Assembly (NCBI RefSeq): GCF_016862095.1
Contig: NZ_BOMH01000002.1
Coordinates: 1 to 64,000 of the forward strand
DNA: 64,000 nt
DNA from: Actinoplanes cyaneus
GTDB lineage: Bacteria > Actinomycetota > Actinomycetes > Mycobacteriales > Micromonosporaceae
Direction of reading: 5' to 3'
Positions 49,250-58,550 of the stretch are shown one piece after another. The notes below the pieces were generated by a model. The model did no database searches and was not told the origin of the DNA. It saw only the letters and a list, made by a program, of their open reading frames with translations. Position 1 is the stretch's first letter; each line of letters starts with the position of its first letter. The position numbers and the translations under genes are program-made.

Positions 49250-49429
49250 TCAGGGGTGGGTGTCGCCGTCGCCGGTGCGCCGCTGGGCCTCGTTCACCGC
49301 CTTGTCGATGTGGGTCGAGTACTTGCCGCCGGTCCGGTCGTCGATCTGCTCGCCGACCTTCTCGAGGGCCTTGTCGACCTGCTCGTCGTGCTTGTCGATG
49401 AAGTCCTTGGCCTTGTCCAGAAAACTCAC
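49250..49429 (-). CDS. MT0933-like small antitoxin-family protein
   Basis: 59 residues (SFLDKAKDFIDKHDEQVDKA, LEKVGEQIDDRTGGKYSTHI). It is a full match in length and sequence to the family annotated as antitoxin protein MT0933-like (Rv0909-type), small acidic/basic helical proteins. No toxin partner (Rv0910-like) is adjacent, so the antitoxin label is only by family. GTG start with GAGGGAG seven bases upstream. Confidence 0.85.
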   Translation of the reverse strand: MSFLDKAKDFIDKHDEQVDKALEKVGEQIDDRTGGKYSTHIDKAVNEAQRRTGDGDTHP

Positions 49430-49595
49430 GCCGTCACTCCCTCGGGGTTGTTGATCGAGCCAAACACGCACGCCGCGTGGCTGCGAGCGGACGCGCCGTT
49501 GATGGCGTACGCAATAAGAAGGGTGACAGAAAGCGCCGCATCGTCGCCCTCTAGCATTTGCGACGGTTCGGCACGCGGTGTGGAGACGAGGCGAC

Positions 49596-50285
49596 ATGCG
49601 CTGGCTGCGAGGGCTCGGCAAACGACGGGTTGATCTTGATCCCGTCCGGCAGCAGGAGATCCTGCGCGAGCTCCGGCAGTTCGGGCCGCACGGGATGGGC
49701 AAGCTCGCCGATCAGGCCGTGCGGGCTGCCGCGCTGATGGAGGGGCCGGACGGGGTCGCTGTCGCGGCGGTCCTGCTGCGCGAGTTCGCCGACGCCGCGT
49801 TCGCGGATTTCGCCCGGCAGAGCGCGGCGCTGGGCATGACCGCTGACCGGCGCAACTACCGGCAGTTGTGGGAGAGCGCGGGCAAGCGCGTGCGGTCGCC
49901 GCTGTTCGCGACGCCGGGGGGCATCCATCCGTACGTGCACGTCGCCGCCGCCGTGAACGTGGTCGGCGCGCAGGCCGCCGCGGCCGTGAAGATCGTCGAC
50001 CCGGTGCCGTTGCTCTCGCACATGTTCGAGGTGCTGGACCTGACGCTGGCCGGGTGGGAGTTCGGGCGGGTGCTCGTCGACGTCAACGGCGCGACCCTGG
50101 CGGTCAACCTGATCACCGCGGCCACCGCGCTGCGCGGGGAGATGGCCGACCCGCCGCCGCTGCCCCAGCCGGCGCGGACCCAGATGCGCAGCAACAAGAG
50201 CGTGAACGTGCTCGACCCCGCCGTCAGCCGGATCGTCGGCCAGTGGAATCCCGGCAAGCAGATGCGGGAGTGTCTCCTGGCCTGA
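49596..50285 (+). CDS. hypothetical protein
   Basis: 229 residues. It is rich in Ala/Val with helices (MTADRRNYRQLWESAGKRVR, VHVAAAVNVVGAQAAAAVKI) and no signal peptide. A Pro-rich loop (ADPPPLPQPARTQMRSN) precedes a conserved-looking tail VNVLDPAVSRIVGQWNPGKQ. The start was chosen by a GAGG motif five bases upstream; the frame is open from 49578. It precedes another hypothetical gene by 65 bp on the same strand. Family not recognised. Confidence 0.72.
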   Translation: MRWLRGLGKRRVDLDPVRQQEILRELRQFGPHGMGKLADQAVRAAALMEGPDGVAVAAVLLREFADAAFADFARQSAALGMTADRRNYRQLWESAGKRVRSPLFATPGGIHPYVHVAAAVNVVGAQAAAAVKIVDPVPLLSHMFEVLDLTLAGWEFGRVLVDVNGATLAVNLITAATALRGEMADPPPLPQPARTQMRSNKSVNVLDPAVSRIVGQWNPGKQMRECLLA

Positions 50286-50350
50286 GTTTCCTCAACCCGT
50301 GGCGCGGCGGACCGATGTTCGCGGCAGTTCCACCACGGAAGGGGGAAGAC

Positions 50351-50956
50351 ATGGCGCAGGATGCCCCACGTCGCGTGCCGGCTCGCGCCGACGGCTGGCG
50401 ACCCGACGACCCGGTGCTCAACGGGCTGATCCACAAGTGCATCGAGCAGTCGCACCGCAAGAACGCGGAGACCGGCAGCATGACCGCGTTCTTCGGAGGC
50501 GGCATCGTCCTGACGATCTTCGGCGTGATCCTGGCGGCCGGCACCGGCAATCCGTTGCTCGCGATCGCCGTGGTGATCGCGATGGCCGCCGCCGGCCTGC
50601 TGTACGCCGGCATCAACGCCCCCGCGCCCAGGGCCGACCCGATTCGCATCCTGGACGTGCTGGGCGGCCCGGGCAACCTGCCGGCCGGCTACCTGGTGTA
50701 CCCGGCGGCGTGGCGGGCCGGCATGCCGGAGTTCCTGGCGAACGTCGGCAACCGGCAGCTCTCGGTCGCCACGCGGCTGTGCCGGGAGCACCCGGGCTCG
50801 GTGACCGACCTGATCCGCCTGGTCGCGAACGCCGAGGTGCACGCGCACCAGCACGTGTACGGCCGGGCGGTGACCGAGGCGGACGTCTACCGGTTCGCGC
50901 ACCGGGCGACGGTCGAGTGGGCCCGGATCGCCCCGGTGTCGATGAACGCGGCCTGA
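50351..50956 (+). CDS. hypothetical membrane protein with two adjacent helices
   Basis: 201 residues. Two closely spaced membrane helices lie at about 46-68 and 70-86 (FFGGGIVLTIFGVILAAGTG, LLAIAVVIAMAAAGLLYAGI). The cytoplasmic N-terminus of about 40 residues begins MAQDAPRRVPARADGWRPDD, and the soluble C-terminal part contains HAHQHVYGRAVTEADVYRFA. The ATG at 50351 follows GGGGGAAG. The terminator hairpin just after the stop suggests it ends the unit with the preceding gene. Family not recognised. Confidence 0.75.
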   Translation: MAQDAPRRVPARADGWRPDDPVLNGLIHKCIEQSHRKNAETGSMTAFFGGGIVLTIFGVILAAGTGNPLLAIAVVIAMAAAGLLYAGINAPAPRADPIRILDVLGGPGNLPAGYLVYPAAWRAGMPEFLANVGNRQLSVATRLCREHPGSVTDLIRLVANAEVHAHQHVYGRAVTEADVYRFAHRATVEWARIAPVSMNAA

Positions 50957-50966
50957 TCCGCACCTG

Positions 50967-51001
50967 AGAGGCCCGGTCCCGCTGAGCGGGGCCGGGCCTC
51001 T
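50967..51001. terminator. hairpin between convergent membrane-protein and LysR genes
   Basis: AGAGGCCCGG (50967-50976) pairs with CCGGGCCTCT (50992-51001), with an inner CCCGC/GCGGG stem and a TGA loop. It is 11 bp after the plus-strand stop and could also serve the minus-strand LysR gene. Confidence 0.75.
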
Positions 51002-51029
51002 CGCCGCGTGACACCCCGGCCGCGACCGG

Positions 51030-51905
51030 TCAGTCGTAGGGCGCGGCCTCGGCCACGAACGAACGGAAACGGTCGGCCGCCGGCGTCAGCCGGCGGTCGG
51101 CGCGCCAGGTCAGGCCGACCACCCGCTCGCCGCCCGGCGCGGCCAGCGGCAGCCCGACCGTGCCGGAAGCGCCGGCGATCCGCTCCGGCACCAGCGCCAC
51201 CCCGAGCCCGGCGCCGACCAGGCTTTCCACCGTCGCCAGGTCACCGATCTCCAGCGTGACCCGCGGGGTGACGCCGGCCGCCGCGAACAGGTCGTCGATC
51301 AGCCGCCGGAAGCCGTAACCGGGCGGGACCGTCACGAAGTCCTCCCCCGCCACGTCGGCCAGGCGCGCGCGTCCGCGGCCGGCCAGGCGGTGTCCCGGCG
51401 CCACGATCAGGGCCAGGGCCTGTGTCTGCAGAGGCACCCAGCCGTACGGCTCATGCTGCGGCCCCCAGTTCAACGCGAGCTCGGCGACCCCGGAGTCCAG
51501 GTGGGGCATCATCTCGTGACCGGGTTCCTGGCGCAGTTCGATCCGCAGGCGCGGGAAGCGTTCGCGCACGTCGCGCAGGATCCGCGGGACGAGCGACGTG
51601 GCCATCGAGTCGAGGAACGCGAGCCGGACCGTGCCCGCGTCCGGGTCGAGCAGTCCGGCCAGGTCGCGCCGGAGGCGGTCGTACCGCTCGATCAGCTCCG
51701 CGGCCGCGGCGAGGGTGACGTCGCCGAGCGGGTTGGGGTGCACGCCCCGCGCGTCGCGTTCGAAGAGGCGCGCGCCGAGCTCGGTCTCGACCCGCGCGAG
51801 CAACCGGGACAGCGTGGGCTGGCTGACATCGAGCGCGGCGGCCGCCGCGGTGACGTGGCGATGCTCACCGAGAGCCAGGAGTCCGCGGAGATCCTCGAGG
51901 TGCAT
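51030..51905 (-). CDS. LysR-family transcriptional regulator
   Basis: 291 residues. The N-terminal winged HTH (MHLEDLRGLLALGEHRHVTA, AAALDVSQPTLSRLLARVET) is followed by a periplasmic-binding-protein-like effector domain (VRLAFLDSMATSLVPRILRD). It is divergent from the MFS gene with 82 bp between starts, the classic LysR-target arrangement, so it probably controls that exporter. The ATG at 51905 is the start of homology; in-frame ATGs upstream to 51926 are less likely. Confidence 0.9.
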   Translation of the reverse strand: MHLEDLRGLLALGEHRHVTAAAAALDVSQPTLSRLLARVETELGARLFERDARGVHPNPLGDVTLAAAAELIERYDRLRRDLAGLLDPDAGTVRLAFLDSMATSLVPRILRDVRERFPRLRIELRQEPGHEMMPHLDSGVAELALNWGPQHEPYGWVPLQTQALALIVAPGHRLAGRGRARLADVAGEDFVTVPPGYGFRRLIDDLFAAAGVTPRVTLEIGDLATVESLVGAGLGVALVPERIAGASGTVGLPLAAPGGERVVGLTWRADRRLTPAADRFRSFVAEAAPYD

Positions 51906-51987
51906 GACGCTCATCATACGGACCACGTATCGAAACCATGATCCTCATGCATTGGACGTATCGCCGGATCAGGCACACGGTGAAGGG

Positions 51988-53151
51988 GTGAGACGCACCT
52001 CGTTCGCCCTCTTCGCCGCCGGTGTCGCGACGTTCGCCCTGCTCTACAGCACCCAGGCGGTGCTGCCGGAGCTGTCCGCCGCGTTCGGCGTGACCCCCGC
52101 CCAGAGCTCCTGGTCCCTGTCGCTGACCACTATCGGTCTCGGCGTCGCGCTCCTGATCACCGGGCCGCTGTCGGAGAGGACCGGCCGCACGCCGCTGATC
52201 CACCTGTCGCTGACGCTCTCCGCGCTGGTCGGGCTCGGGTGCGCGGTCGCACCGGGCTGGCACGTCCTGCTCGGCCTGCGACTGCTGCAGGGGGTGACAC
52301 TGGCCGGTCTGCCCGCGGTCGCCACCGCCTACCTGCGCGAGGAGTTGCCGGCCGAGGTCCAGGCGCGCGTCGCCGGGCTCTACATCGGCGGCACCGCGCT
52401 CGGCGGCATGGCCGGGCGCCTGGTCACGGGGACTGTCGCGCAGGCGTTCGGGTGGCGCTGGGCGCTCGCCGCGGTCGCCGTCATCGGCCTGCTCTGCGCC
52501 GTGTTCGTGCTGGTCACGTTGCCGCCGTCGCGCAACTTCGCCCGCCGGGCGTCGGCCGCGGCGAGCCGGCGGGCGCTGACCGACCCGGCCCTGCTCAGCC
52601 TGTACGCGATCGGTGCCTGCGCGATGGGCGCGTTCGTCGCCGTCTACAACGCGATCGGCTTCCGGCTGACCGCCGCGCCGTTCGGCCTGGGCGCCGCGGC
52701 GGCCGGGGCGGTCTTCCTCGTCTACCCGGCCGGCACGGTCAGCTCAGCGCTGGCCGGGCGTCTCGCCGACCGTTTCGGACGGCGGGCGGTGCTGCCGTTC
52801 GGGTGCGCGCTGATGCTGCTGGGCCTGCTGCTCACGCTGCCCGACCGGTTGCCGGTGCTGATCGCCGGGCTGGCCGTGCTGACCGCCGGTTTCTTCTGCG
52901 TGCACGGCCTGGCCAGCGGCTGGGTTCCGGTGCGGGCCCACGCGGGCGGCGTTCCCGCCGCGCAGGCCGCGTCCCTCTACCTGTTCGCGTACTACGCCGG
53001 CTCGTCGATCCTCGGCAGCCTTTCCGGTACGGCGTGGTCCACCGCCGCCTGGCCGGGAGTGGTCACCCTGGCCGCCGTGTTCGTGACGGTCACCGGCGTC
53101 CTCGCGGGCGCGCTGCGCCGGGTGCCGGTCCTGCTCCCGGCGGGCCGGTGA
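51988..53151 (+). CDS. MFS transporter (YnfM/AraJ-like exporter)
   Basis: 387 residues, 12 predicted helices. The N-terminus FALFAAGVATFALLYSTQAV, LPELSAAFGVTPAQSSWSLS and the motif-A-like GPLSERTGRTPLIHLSL, followed by LLQGVTLAGLPAVATAYLRE, match the YnfM-type exporter group. GTG start. Divergent from the LysR gene, which probably regulates it. Its end is convergent with the small membrane-anchored gene, only 1 bp apart. Substrate unknown. Confidence 0.9.
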   Translation: MRRTSFALFAAGVATFALLYSTQAVLPELSAAFGVTPAQSSWSLSLTTIGLGVALLITGPLSERTGRTPLIHLSLTLSALVGLGCAVAPGWHVLLGLRLLQGVTLAGLPAVATAYLREELPAEVQARVAGLYIGGTALGGMAGRLVTGTVAQAFGWRWALAAVAVIGLLCAVFVLVTLPPSRNFARRASAAASRRALTDPALLSLYAIGACAMGAFVAVYNAIGFRLTAAPFGLGAAAAGAVFLVYPAGTVSSALAGRLADRFGRRAVLPFGCALMLLGLLLTLPDRLPVLIAGLAVLTAGFFCVHGLASGWVPVRAHAGGVPAAQAASLYLFAYYAGSSILGSLSGTAWSTAAWPGVVTLAAVFVTVTGVLAGALRRVPVLLPAGR

Positions 53152-53152
53152 G

Positions 53153-53653
53153 TCACTTCCAGGCGCACTTGTCCCCGGGGGCGCCACTCGGCAGGTAGAC
53201 CACCCGCAGGTGGTAGCCGTACGGCTCGGTCGTCATCGAGAACCACCACGGGCAGCCGTCGCCGGAGTCCTTGAGCGCCGAGTAGACGCCGTAGTCGCGC
53301 TCGACCGGCCGCCAGCCCGAGTCCTCGGCCAGCTTCGTGTAGAAGCCGAGCACGTCCTCGCGGGCGACCGATCCGCTCAGTGGCCGGCTGACCGAGGCCA
53401 GGTAGCCCGTCCCGCCGCACAGCACCTCGCTGTCGTCGACGTCGCCGAACCTGTCCGGCCGCGGCGCCTTCTGCAGCACCGGCTCCTCGAGGATGGCCCG
53501 CACGGTGTCCGGCCTGGTCGCGCACTGCCCGGCGGCGGCCGGCTCGGGCCCGTCCTCCCCCGGAAGGTAGCGGGAGCCGAAGAAGCCGTACAGGATCACG
53601 CCGACCACGACGACCGGGCCGGCCCCGAACCGTATCCACCTGGGCACACTCAC
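53153..53653 (-). CDS. hypothetical membrane-anchored protein
   Basis: 166 residues. A short basic N-terminus precedes one hydrophobic helix (FGAGPVVVVGVILYGFFG), then an extracytoplasmic part with four Cys (GQCATRPDT, VLCGGTG, GDGCPWW, DKCAWK), likely two disulfides. GTG start after GGGGGAG at good spacing. Not recognised as a named family. It stands alone between the convergent MFS gene and the cupin gene of the sugar operon. Confidence 0.75.
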   Translation of the reverse strand: MSVPRWIRFGAGPVVVVGVILYGFFGSRYLPGEDGPEPAAAGQCATRPDTVRAILEEPVLQKAPRPDRFGDVDDSEVLCGGTGYLASVSRPLSGSVAREDVLGFYTKLAEDSGWRPVERDYGVYSALKDSGDGCPWWFSMTTEPYGYHLRVVYLPSGAPGDKCAWK

Positions 53654-53730
53654 TCGGCTCTCCCCCGTCGCACCTGAGCGGCAAAGCCGTGATCATAGAT
53701 GCGCGCTCAGCACACCGCGACCACGCCCGG

Positions 53731-54396
53731 TCATCGGGAAAGAGCCTGCGGATCGCGTACGTCGTGAGCCCCCAGCCTGCCGCACATCCCCCACCCGGGC
53801 ACGCCGCTCTCCGGGGCGCTGAACACGGCGGCTCCCAGCAGATGACGGCCGTCCCCGGCGGCCAGCGCGTCGAGCACCGCGCCGGATCCGGGCGGTTGTG
53901 CGCGCACGATCGCCCGCCACTGCTCGACGTGCGGCCGGACCAGTGCGGCGGCCAGCTCGTAGAAGGCCTCCGGCCCGTCGCGCCGGAGCCGCCGGAAACC
54001 CTCGAGGGCGAGCGCACGACGAGCCCGTACCGCGTCCTCCCTGCCGTCGGCCGGCAACGTCGCCGCCGCTCGATAGCGATCGGGGTCGGCCACCACGTCG
54101 GCGGGGAACGTCATCACCGCGTCGCCGGACTCGGGCAGCCCCGCGTTCGACATCACCACCAGCAGTTCGAGGCCGCCGTGGTTGATCGCGCGATGGATCA
54201 CGCCCGGCGTGAACCAGACCGTGTCGCCCGGTTCCAGTGGTGTCTCGCGGAAGCCGGACGGGTCGAGCGTCTGGACCGCGCCGGCGCCGGCGATCACCAC
54301 GTACGCTTCGGTGGACGTGGTGTGCAGATGCGGGGTGCCGCCCTCGTCGTACACGGACACCCTGGTCACGGACGTGCCACCGGGGAACGTCGTCAT
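53731..54396 (-). CDS. cupin-domain protein, last gene of the sugar operon
   Basis: 221 residues. Cupin barrel at about 10-95 (VSVYDEGGTPHLHTTSTEAY, VVIAGAGAVQTLD, GDTVWFTPGVIHRAINHGGL) with His ligands in HLH and VIHR. A helical C-terminal part follows (RARRALALEGFRRLRRDGPE, YELAAALVRPHVEQWRAIVR). Its start overlaps the stop of the PmoA-like gene by 4 bp (ATGA). In this setting it may be a sugar isomerase or an auxiliary binding protein. Confidence 0.8.
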   Translation of the reverse strand: MTTFPGGTSVTRVSVYDEGGTPHLHTTSTEAYVVIAGAGAVQTLDPSGFRETPLEPGDTVWFTPGVIHRAINHGGLELLVVMSNAGLPESGDAVMTFPADVVADPDRYRAAATLPADGREDAVRARRALALEGFRRLRRDGPEAFYELAAALVRPHVEQWRAIVRAQPPGSGAVLDALAAGDGRHLLGAAVFSAPESGVPGWGMCGRLGAHDVRDPQALSR

Positions 54397-55295
54397 GGCG
54401 TGACCGCCGCGCGCAGGGCCGCGCGACCGTGCCCGGCCAGCGTGGCGGCGTCGGGCTCGCCGGTGGCGACGACGACGGCGTACCGGAAATCGATCGTCTC
54501 TCGGTCGGAAAGGTCGAGCTCCTCGCTGAAGAACGGGGCCGGGTTGAGGCACGCGAACTGCTCGCTGCGGGCGAACCATCGCGGCGGATGATGCGGATTC
54601 CCGGGGTCGTCGACCATCAGCACCGTCGACCGGCGTCCGCTGCCGTCGTGCACGCCCCGGAACGCGAACCACTCGGCCCGCTCGCCGCGCAGTTCGTCGC
54701 CGCCCTCGGCGGACGGCGACCGGATCACCCCGCCGGTGAACGAGCGCGGGCCGCGCCAGAACAGGCCGCCGTATCCGGCGTTCTCCCGCCCCTTCGTCGT
54801 GGGTGATCCGAACGCGAGGGTCGCGCCCGAGACGTTCGTGAGCGCGGTGCCGAACGTCAACACCCAGCTCGCGTCGTCCACCAGCCCGAACGTCAGCGTG
54901 CGACGCTCGGTGAGAACCGGCGCGCCGGCCTGGGAGAACCAGTCCAGCTCGTGCACGAGCCGGTCGCGTGCCAGGTCCAGAATGCGCCGGTGGATCGCGC
55001 TGCCGTTGTTCTCCCGCTGGACGTAGGACCGGCCGTGGACATAGGTCGGGCCGCCCCAGAAGTTGTGCTCGCCCACGTGCGGCAGCGACCAGGCGATCCC
55101 CTTGTGCCACACGTGGTCGTGCGGGCGGAACAGCGACACCGGATCCCCGGCGAGCGTACGGATCGGGTGCAGATAGGGCTTCGGCGATTCCCGCTGGGCG
55201 GTGTCCGGCCGATAGACGTACGTGAAAAGCTCGGCGCCGGGGGCGGAAACCGTCACCGACCGTTCGAGGGTGTGGTCGACGCGTAGCTCTGCCAT
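54393..55295 (-). CDS. PmoA / DUF6807 family protein
   Basis: 300 residues. Signature parts are LFTYVYRPDTAQRESPKPYL, RPHDHVWHKGIAWSLPHVGE, NFWGGPTYV, and late HPPRWFARSEQFACLNPAPF and TIDFRYAVVVATG. This family is often encoded beside Gfo/Idh/MocA dehydrogenases and sugar ABC transporters, and is thought to take part in carbohydrate or glycoside metabolism. The reaction is not known to me. Its start overlaps the end of the dehydrogenase gene by 43 bp. A divergent, shortened homologue is at 48135-48992. Confidence 0.85.
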   Translation of the reverse strand: MAELRVDHTLERSVTVSAPGAELFTYVYRPDTAQRESPKPYLHPIRTLAGDPVSLFRPHDHVWHKGIAWSLPHVGEHNFWGGPTYVHGRSYVQRENNGSAIHRRILDLARDRLVHELDWFSQAGAPVLTERRTLTFGLVDDASWVLTFGTALTNVSGATLAFGSPTTKGRENAGYGGLFWRGPRSFTGGVIRSPSAEGGDELRGERAEWFAFRGVHDGSGRRSTVLMVDDPGNPHHPPRWFARSEQFACLNPAPFFSEELDLSDRETIDFRYAVVVATGEPDAATLAGHGRAALRAAVTP

Positions 55296-56347
55296 GTGAT
55301 TCCGGTTCCGTTCATACGGGCGGCGAAAGGATGATCCGGGCCGATCTCGCCCCGGCGCACCGGCTTCCCGGTGGCCGCCGAGGCGTAGAGCGCGGCGATG
55401 AACTCCATGGTCAGGCGAGTGTCGGGCAGCGTGACCGGCAGTGGCTCCCCGGCGTCGAGCGCGTCGAGGATCGCGGCGAGCTGGTCGGCGTGGCTGCTCT
55501 TCTCGGTGCTCGTCCGGGGAAAGGCGAGCGCCAGATCCTCGTACGCCGGAGCCGGGGTTATCGTCCAGTCCTGGTCGCTGTAGCCGTACAGATGCTCCAC
55601 TTCGACCGTCGCGTGCTCGAAGTCGAATCGCAGCGTGGACGTCTGACGCGGGGAGACGACGGAATTGACGACCGAGGCGACAGTGCCGTCGGCGAATTCG
55701 ACGAGGGCCATCGAGACGTCCTCGGTCTCGACCGGGCGGGAACGGCGGGCGGCGATCGCCGTGACCCGTTCCCACGGCCCGAGAATGGAGAGGAGCAGGT
55801 CGAACTGGTGAATGCCGTGACCCATGGTCGGGCCGCCGCCCTCGGTCTCCCATCTGCCGCGCCACGGAACCTGGTAGTAGGCGTCGTCGCGGAACCAGAG
55901 GGTGTGGCAGGTGGCCAATAGCGGTCTGCCGAGTTCTCCGCTCTCCATCAGTTTCCGCAACCGGACCGCGCCGGTCCCGAAACGATGCTGAAAGACCGTG
56001 GCTACCCTGTCCGATATATCGGATATAGCGTCTATCTCGTTCAGTGACAGCGTCGGCGGCTTTTCCATCAGCACGTTCACGCCCGCGAGGAGGCACTGCC
56101 GGGCCAGGGGAGCATGGGTGGATGGCGGCGTGCACAGCTGCACCAGATCCACGTTGCCCAGTCCCAGCAATTCGGACAAGTCGCTATATACGCTCTTTAT
56201 ACCCCACGTCTCGGCGAAGGCCTGCGCTCGCGCGGGCACCAGGTCCGCGACCGCAACCAGCGAAATGCGATCAGCGTGCTTGCGCAGCGCCTCGGCATGA
56301 GCGGTCGCGATCGCCCCGGCCCCCACGATCGCGGCGCGATACCTCAT
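55253..56347 (-). CDS. Gfo/Idh/MocA-family oxidoreductase
   Basis: 364 residues. The N-terminal Rossmann fold has YRAAIVGAGAIATAHAEAL. The dehydrogenase signature LMEKPPTLSLNEIDAI contains the usual EKP. A GHGIHQFDLLLSILG block holds the catalytic-type His. The family oxidises sugars, inositols or glycosides with NAD(P). The start overlaps the binding-protein stop (ATGA). It most likely acts on the compound imported by the linked transporter. The exact substrate cannot be read from sequence. Confidence 0.92.
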   Translation of the reverse strand: MRYRAAIVGAGAIATAHAEALRKHADRISLVAVADLVPARAQAFAETWGIKSVYSDLSELLGLGNVDLVQLCTPPSTHAPLARQCLLAGVNVLMEKPPTLSLNEIDAISDISDRVATVFQHRFGTGAVRLRKLMESGELGRPLLATCHTLWFRDDAYYQVPWRGRWETEGGGPTMGHGIHQFDLLLSILGPWERVTAIAARRSRPVETEDVSMALVEFADGTVASVVNSVVSPRQTSTLRFDFEHATVEVEHLYGYSDQDWTITPAPAYEDLALAFPRTSTEKSSHADQLAAILDALDAGEPLPVTLPDTRLTMEFIAALYASAATGKPVRRGEIGPDHPFAARMNGTGITWQSYASTTPSNGR

Positions 56348-57645
56348 GCGGCATCGATCGCGGCCTGCAGCTCCTTGACGAAGCTGGTCGCCGCGTCCTG
56401 CGGGGTCTTCCGCGCGAACAGCACGTCCTCGGTGTGCCGCTTGAGGATCTGCTCGACGTCGCTGGCCCCGTTCGGCGTGACCCGCGGCGACTCGCCGACC
56501 TTGATCGTGTCGAGGTATTCCGCGGCGGCCTTGTCGGTGTCGGTCAGCTTCGGCACCAGCGCCGAGCGGATCTTGGTGTTCGCCGGCACGCCCCGGTCGG
56601 TCAGCATGATGTCGGCCGCCTCCTGGCTGTTGGCCAGGAAGTCCACGAAGAGCGCCGCCTCGGCCGGCTGCTTCGACCGCGACGAGATCGACCAGAACAT
56701 CGACGGCTTGTAGTACCCGCCCGCCGACGAGGCCTGCGCCTCGCCCGGCAGTTTCAGCAGCTTCAGCTTTTGCCCGCTGGCCGCCGCGAGCGAGGTCAGC
56801 TGACTGTTCCACCAGCTGCCGAACGCGGACGCGTTGGTCGCCGTGCCGGACTGGTCCAGCGGCGCGCCGGCCCGCTCGACGCTGACCGAGGCCTGCGGCG
56901 CCATGCCGCCCTTGGCCAGGTCCACCTGGTACTGCCAGAACGAGGCGAGCAGGTCGGGCGGGATCACCACCTTGCCCTCCGGCGAGTAGAGGGCGGCACC
57001 GTGCTGACGTGCCCAGATGTTCACGCCGCCGATGTCGAAGCCGAGCGACTGGGTGCCGGTGACCTTGCCGCCGGACGCCTTGGAGACCTGGTCGGCGACG
57101 GTCTTGAGGTCGTCCCAGCTCCACGTCGCGTCGTCGGGGACGGTGACCTTGTACTTGTCGAGCAGGTCGGTGTTGACGACGAACGAGTACGCGGCGAGGC
57201 CGGTCGGGATCGCGTACTGCTTGCCGTCGATCGCGCCCGTGGCGAGGGCCTTCGCGTCGAAGTCGGTGGTGGTCAGGTGCTTGTCGGCGGTCTTCAGGTC
57301 GAGCAGGGCGCCGCGCTCGGCGTACGACGCGAGGTAGAGCTCGTCCATCTGGATGATGTCCGGCGCGTCGTTGGCCGCGACGGTCGTGGCCAGCGCGTCC
57401 CAGTACCCGTTCCAGTCCTTGAACTCGCCCTTGATCGTGATGTTCGGGTGGGCCTTGGTGAAGGCGTCGATGACCTGCTGGGTGCGCTTGTGCCGGGCAT
57501 CCGAGCCCCACCAGGTGAACCGCAGGGTGACCTGATCGCCGGAGATCTCGCCGTTCGCGTTGCCGCCGCCGTTGCCCCCGCAGGCGGCGAGCGCCGCGCC
57601 GGCGGCGGCCACGATGAGAGCTTCTCGACGCGTGAACCGTTTCAT
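56344..57645 (-). CDS. ABC sugar transporter, extracellular binding protein
   Basis: 433 residues. The N-terminus MKRFTRREALIVAAAGAALA ends in the lipobox LAACG, a Tat/Sec lipoprotein signal. The mature part is a family 1 (SBP_bac_1) solute-binding protein: TLRFTWWGSDARHKRTQQVI, APDIIQMDELYLASYAERGA, WSWDDLKTVADQVSK. Family 1 proteins bind oligosaccharides, glycerol phosphate or similar. GGAGGGG precedes the ATG. Upstream are two permeases; no ATPase is present, so a shared MsiK-type ATPase probably powers uptake. Confidence 0.93.
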   Translation of the reverse strand: MKRFTRREALIVAAAGAALAACGGNGGGNANGEISGDQVTLRFTWWGSDARHKRTQQVIDAFTKAHPNITIKGEFKDWNGYWDALATTVAANDAPDIIQMDELYLASYAERGALLDLKTADKHLTTTDFDAKALATGAIDGKQYAIPTGLAAYSFVVNTDLLDKYKVTVPDDATWSWDDLKTVADQVSKASGGKVTGTQSLGFDIGGVNIWARQHGAALYSPEGKVVIPPDLLASFWQYQVDLAKGGMAPQASVSVERAGAPLDQSGTATNASAFGSWWNSQLTSLAAASGQKLKLLKLPGEAQASSAGGYYKPSMFWSISSRSKQPAEAALFVDFLANSQEAADIMLTDRGVPANTKIRSALVPKLTDTDKAAAEYLDTIKVGESPRVTPNGASDVEQILKRHTEDVLFARKTPQDAATSFVKELQAAIDAA

Positions 57646-57662
57646 GAACCCCTCCGGGGAGA

Positions 57663-58550
57663 CTATTTGATGCCGGTGGTGGCGATCCCCTTGATCAGGA
57701 AGCGCTGGCCGAGCAGGAAGGCGAGGAAGACCGGCAGCAGCGACACGACGCTCATCGCGAACATCGAGCCCCAGCTCGTCGACACCGTCGCGTCGACGTA
57801 CGACCGCAGCGCCACCGGCACGGTGTACTTGTCCGGGTCGGTCAGGTAGATCAGCTGACTGAAGAAGTCGTTCCACGTCCAGATGAACGTGAAGATCGCG
57901 GTGGTGGCCAGCGCCGGGACCATCAGCGGCAGCACCACCCGCAGGAAGATCCGCGGGTGGCCGGCCCCGTCGATCCGGGCGGCCTCGTCCAGCTCGCGCG
58001 GCAGCCCGCGGATGAACTGGACCATCAGGAAGACGAAGAACGCGTCGGTGGCCAGGAACTTCGGCACGACCAGCGGCAGGAACGTGTTGATCCAGCCGAG
58101 CTGGGAGAACAGGATGTACTGCGGCACGATGATCACGTGGATCGGCAGCATGATCGTGCCGAGCATGATCGCGAAGAGGACCTTCTTGCCGGTGAACTCG
58201 AGCCGGGCGAACGCGTACGCCGCGAGCGAGCAGGACATCAGGTTCCCGATCACGCAGCCGAGCACGACGATCGCCGAGTTGATCAGGTAGTGCCCGAACG
58301 GCGAGGCCAGCGAGTTCCAGCCCTCGGCGTAGTTCTCGATCCGCAGGCCGCCCAGGATCAGGCCGGGCGAGCGGAAGATCTCGTTGTTCGGCCGCAGCGA
58401 GCTGACGACCATCCACAGCACCGGGTAGAGCATGACCAGCGCGAGCAGGATCAGCCCGGCGTGCTTGACGATGCTGCTCCCGGTCGAGCGCGGCCGGATC
58501 GGCGGCGTCTCCTCCCGGACGGGAGCCACCCGCTCCTGAAGGTCAGTCAT
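57663..58550 (-). CDS. ABC sugar transporter permease (MalG type)
   Basis: 295 residues with six predicted helices. The EAA loop DEAARIDGAGHPRIFLRVVL is near residue 187 and the C-terminal segment is LGQRFLIKGIATTGIK, both typical of MalG-like permeases. A polar N-terminus of about 28 residues (ERVAPVREETPPIRPRS) is longer than usual. The start overlaps the upstream permease stop by 8 bp. Confidence 0.92.
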   Translation of the reverse strand: MTDLQERVAPVREETPPIRPRSTGSSIVKHAGLILLALVMLYPVLWMVVSSLRPNNEIFRSPGLILGGLRIENYAEGWNSLASPFGHYLINSAIVVLGCVIGNLMSCSLAAYAFARLEFTGKKVLFAIMLGTIMLPIHVIIVPQYILFSQLGWINTFLPLVVPKFLATDAFFVFLMVQFIRGLPRELDEAARIDGAGHPRIFLRVVLPLMVPALATTAIFTFIWTWNDFFSQLIYLTDPDKYTVPVALRSYVDATVSTSWGSMFAMSVVSLLPVFLAFLLGQRFLIKGIATTGIK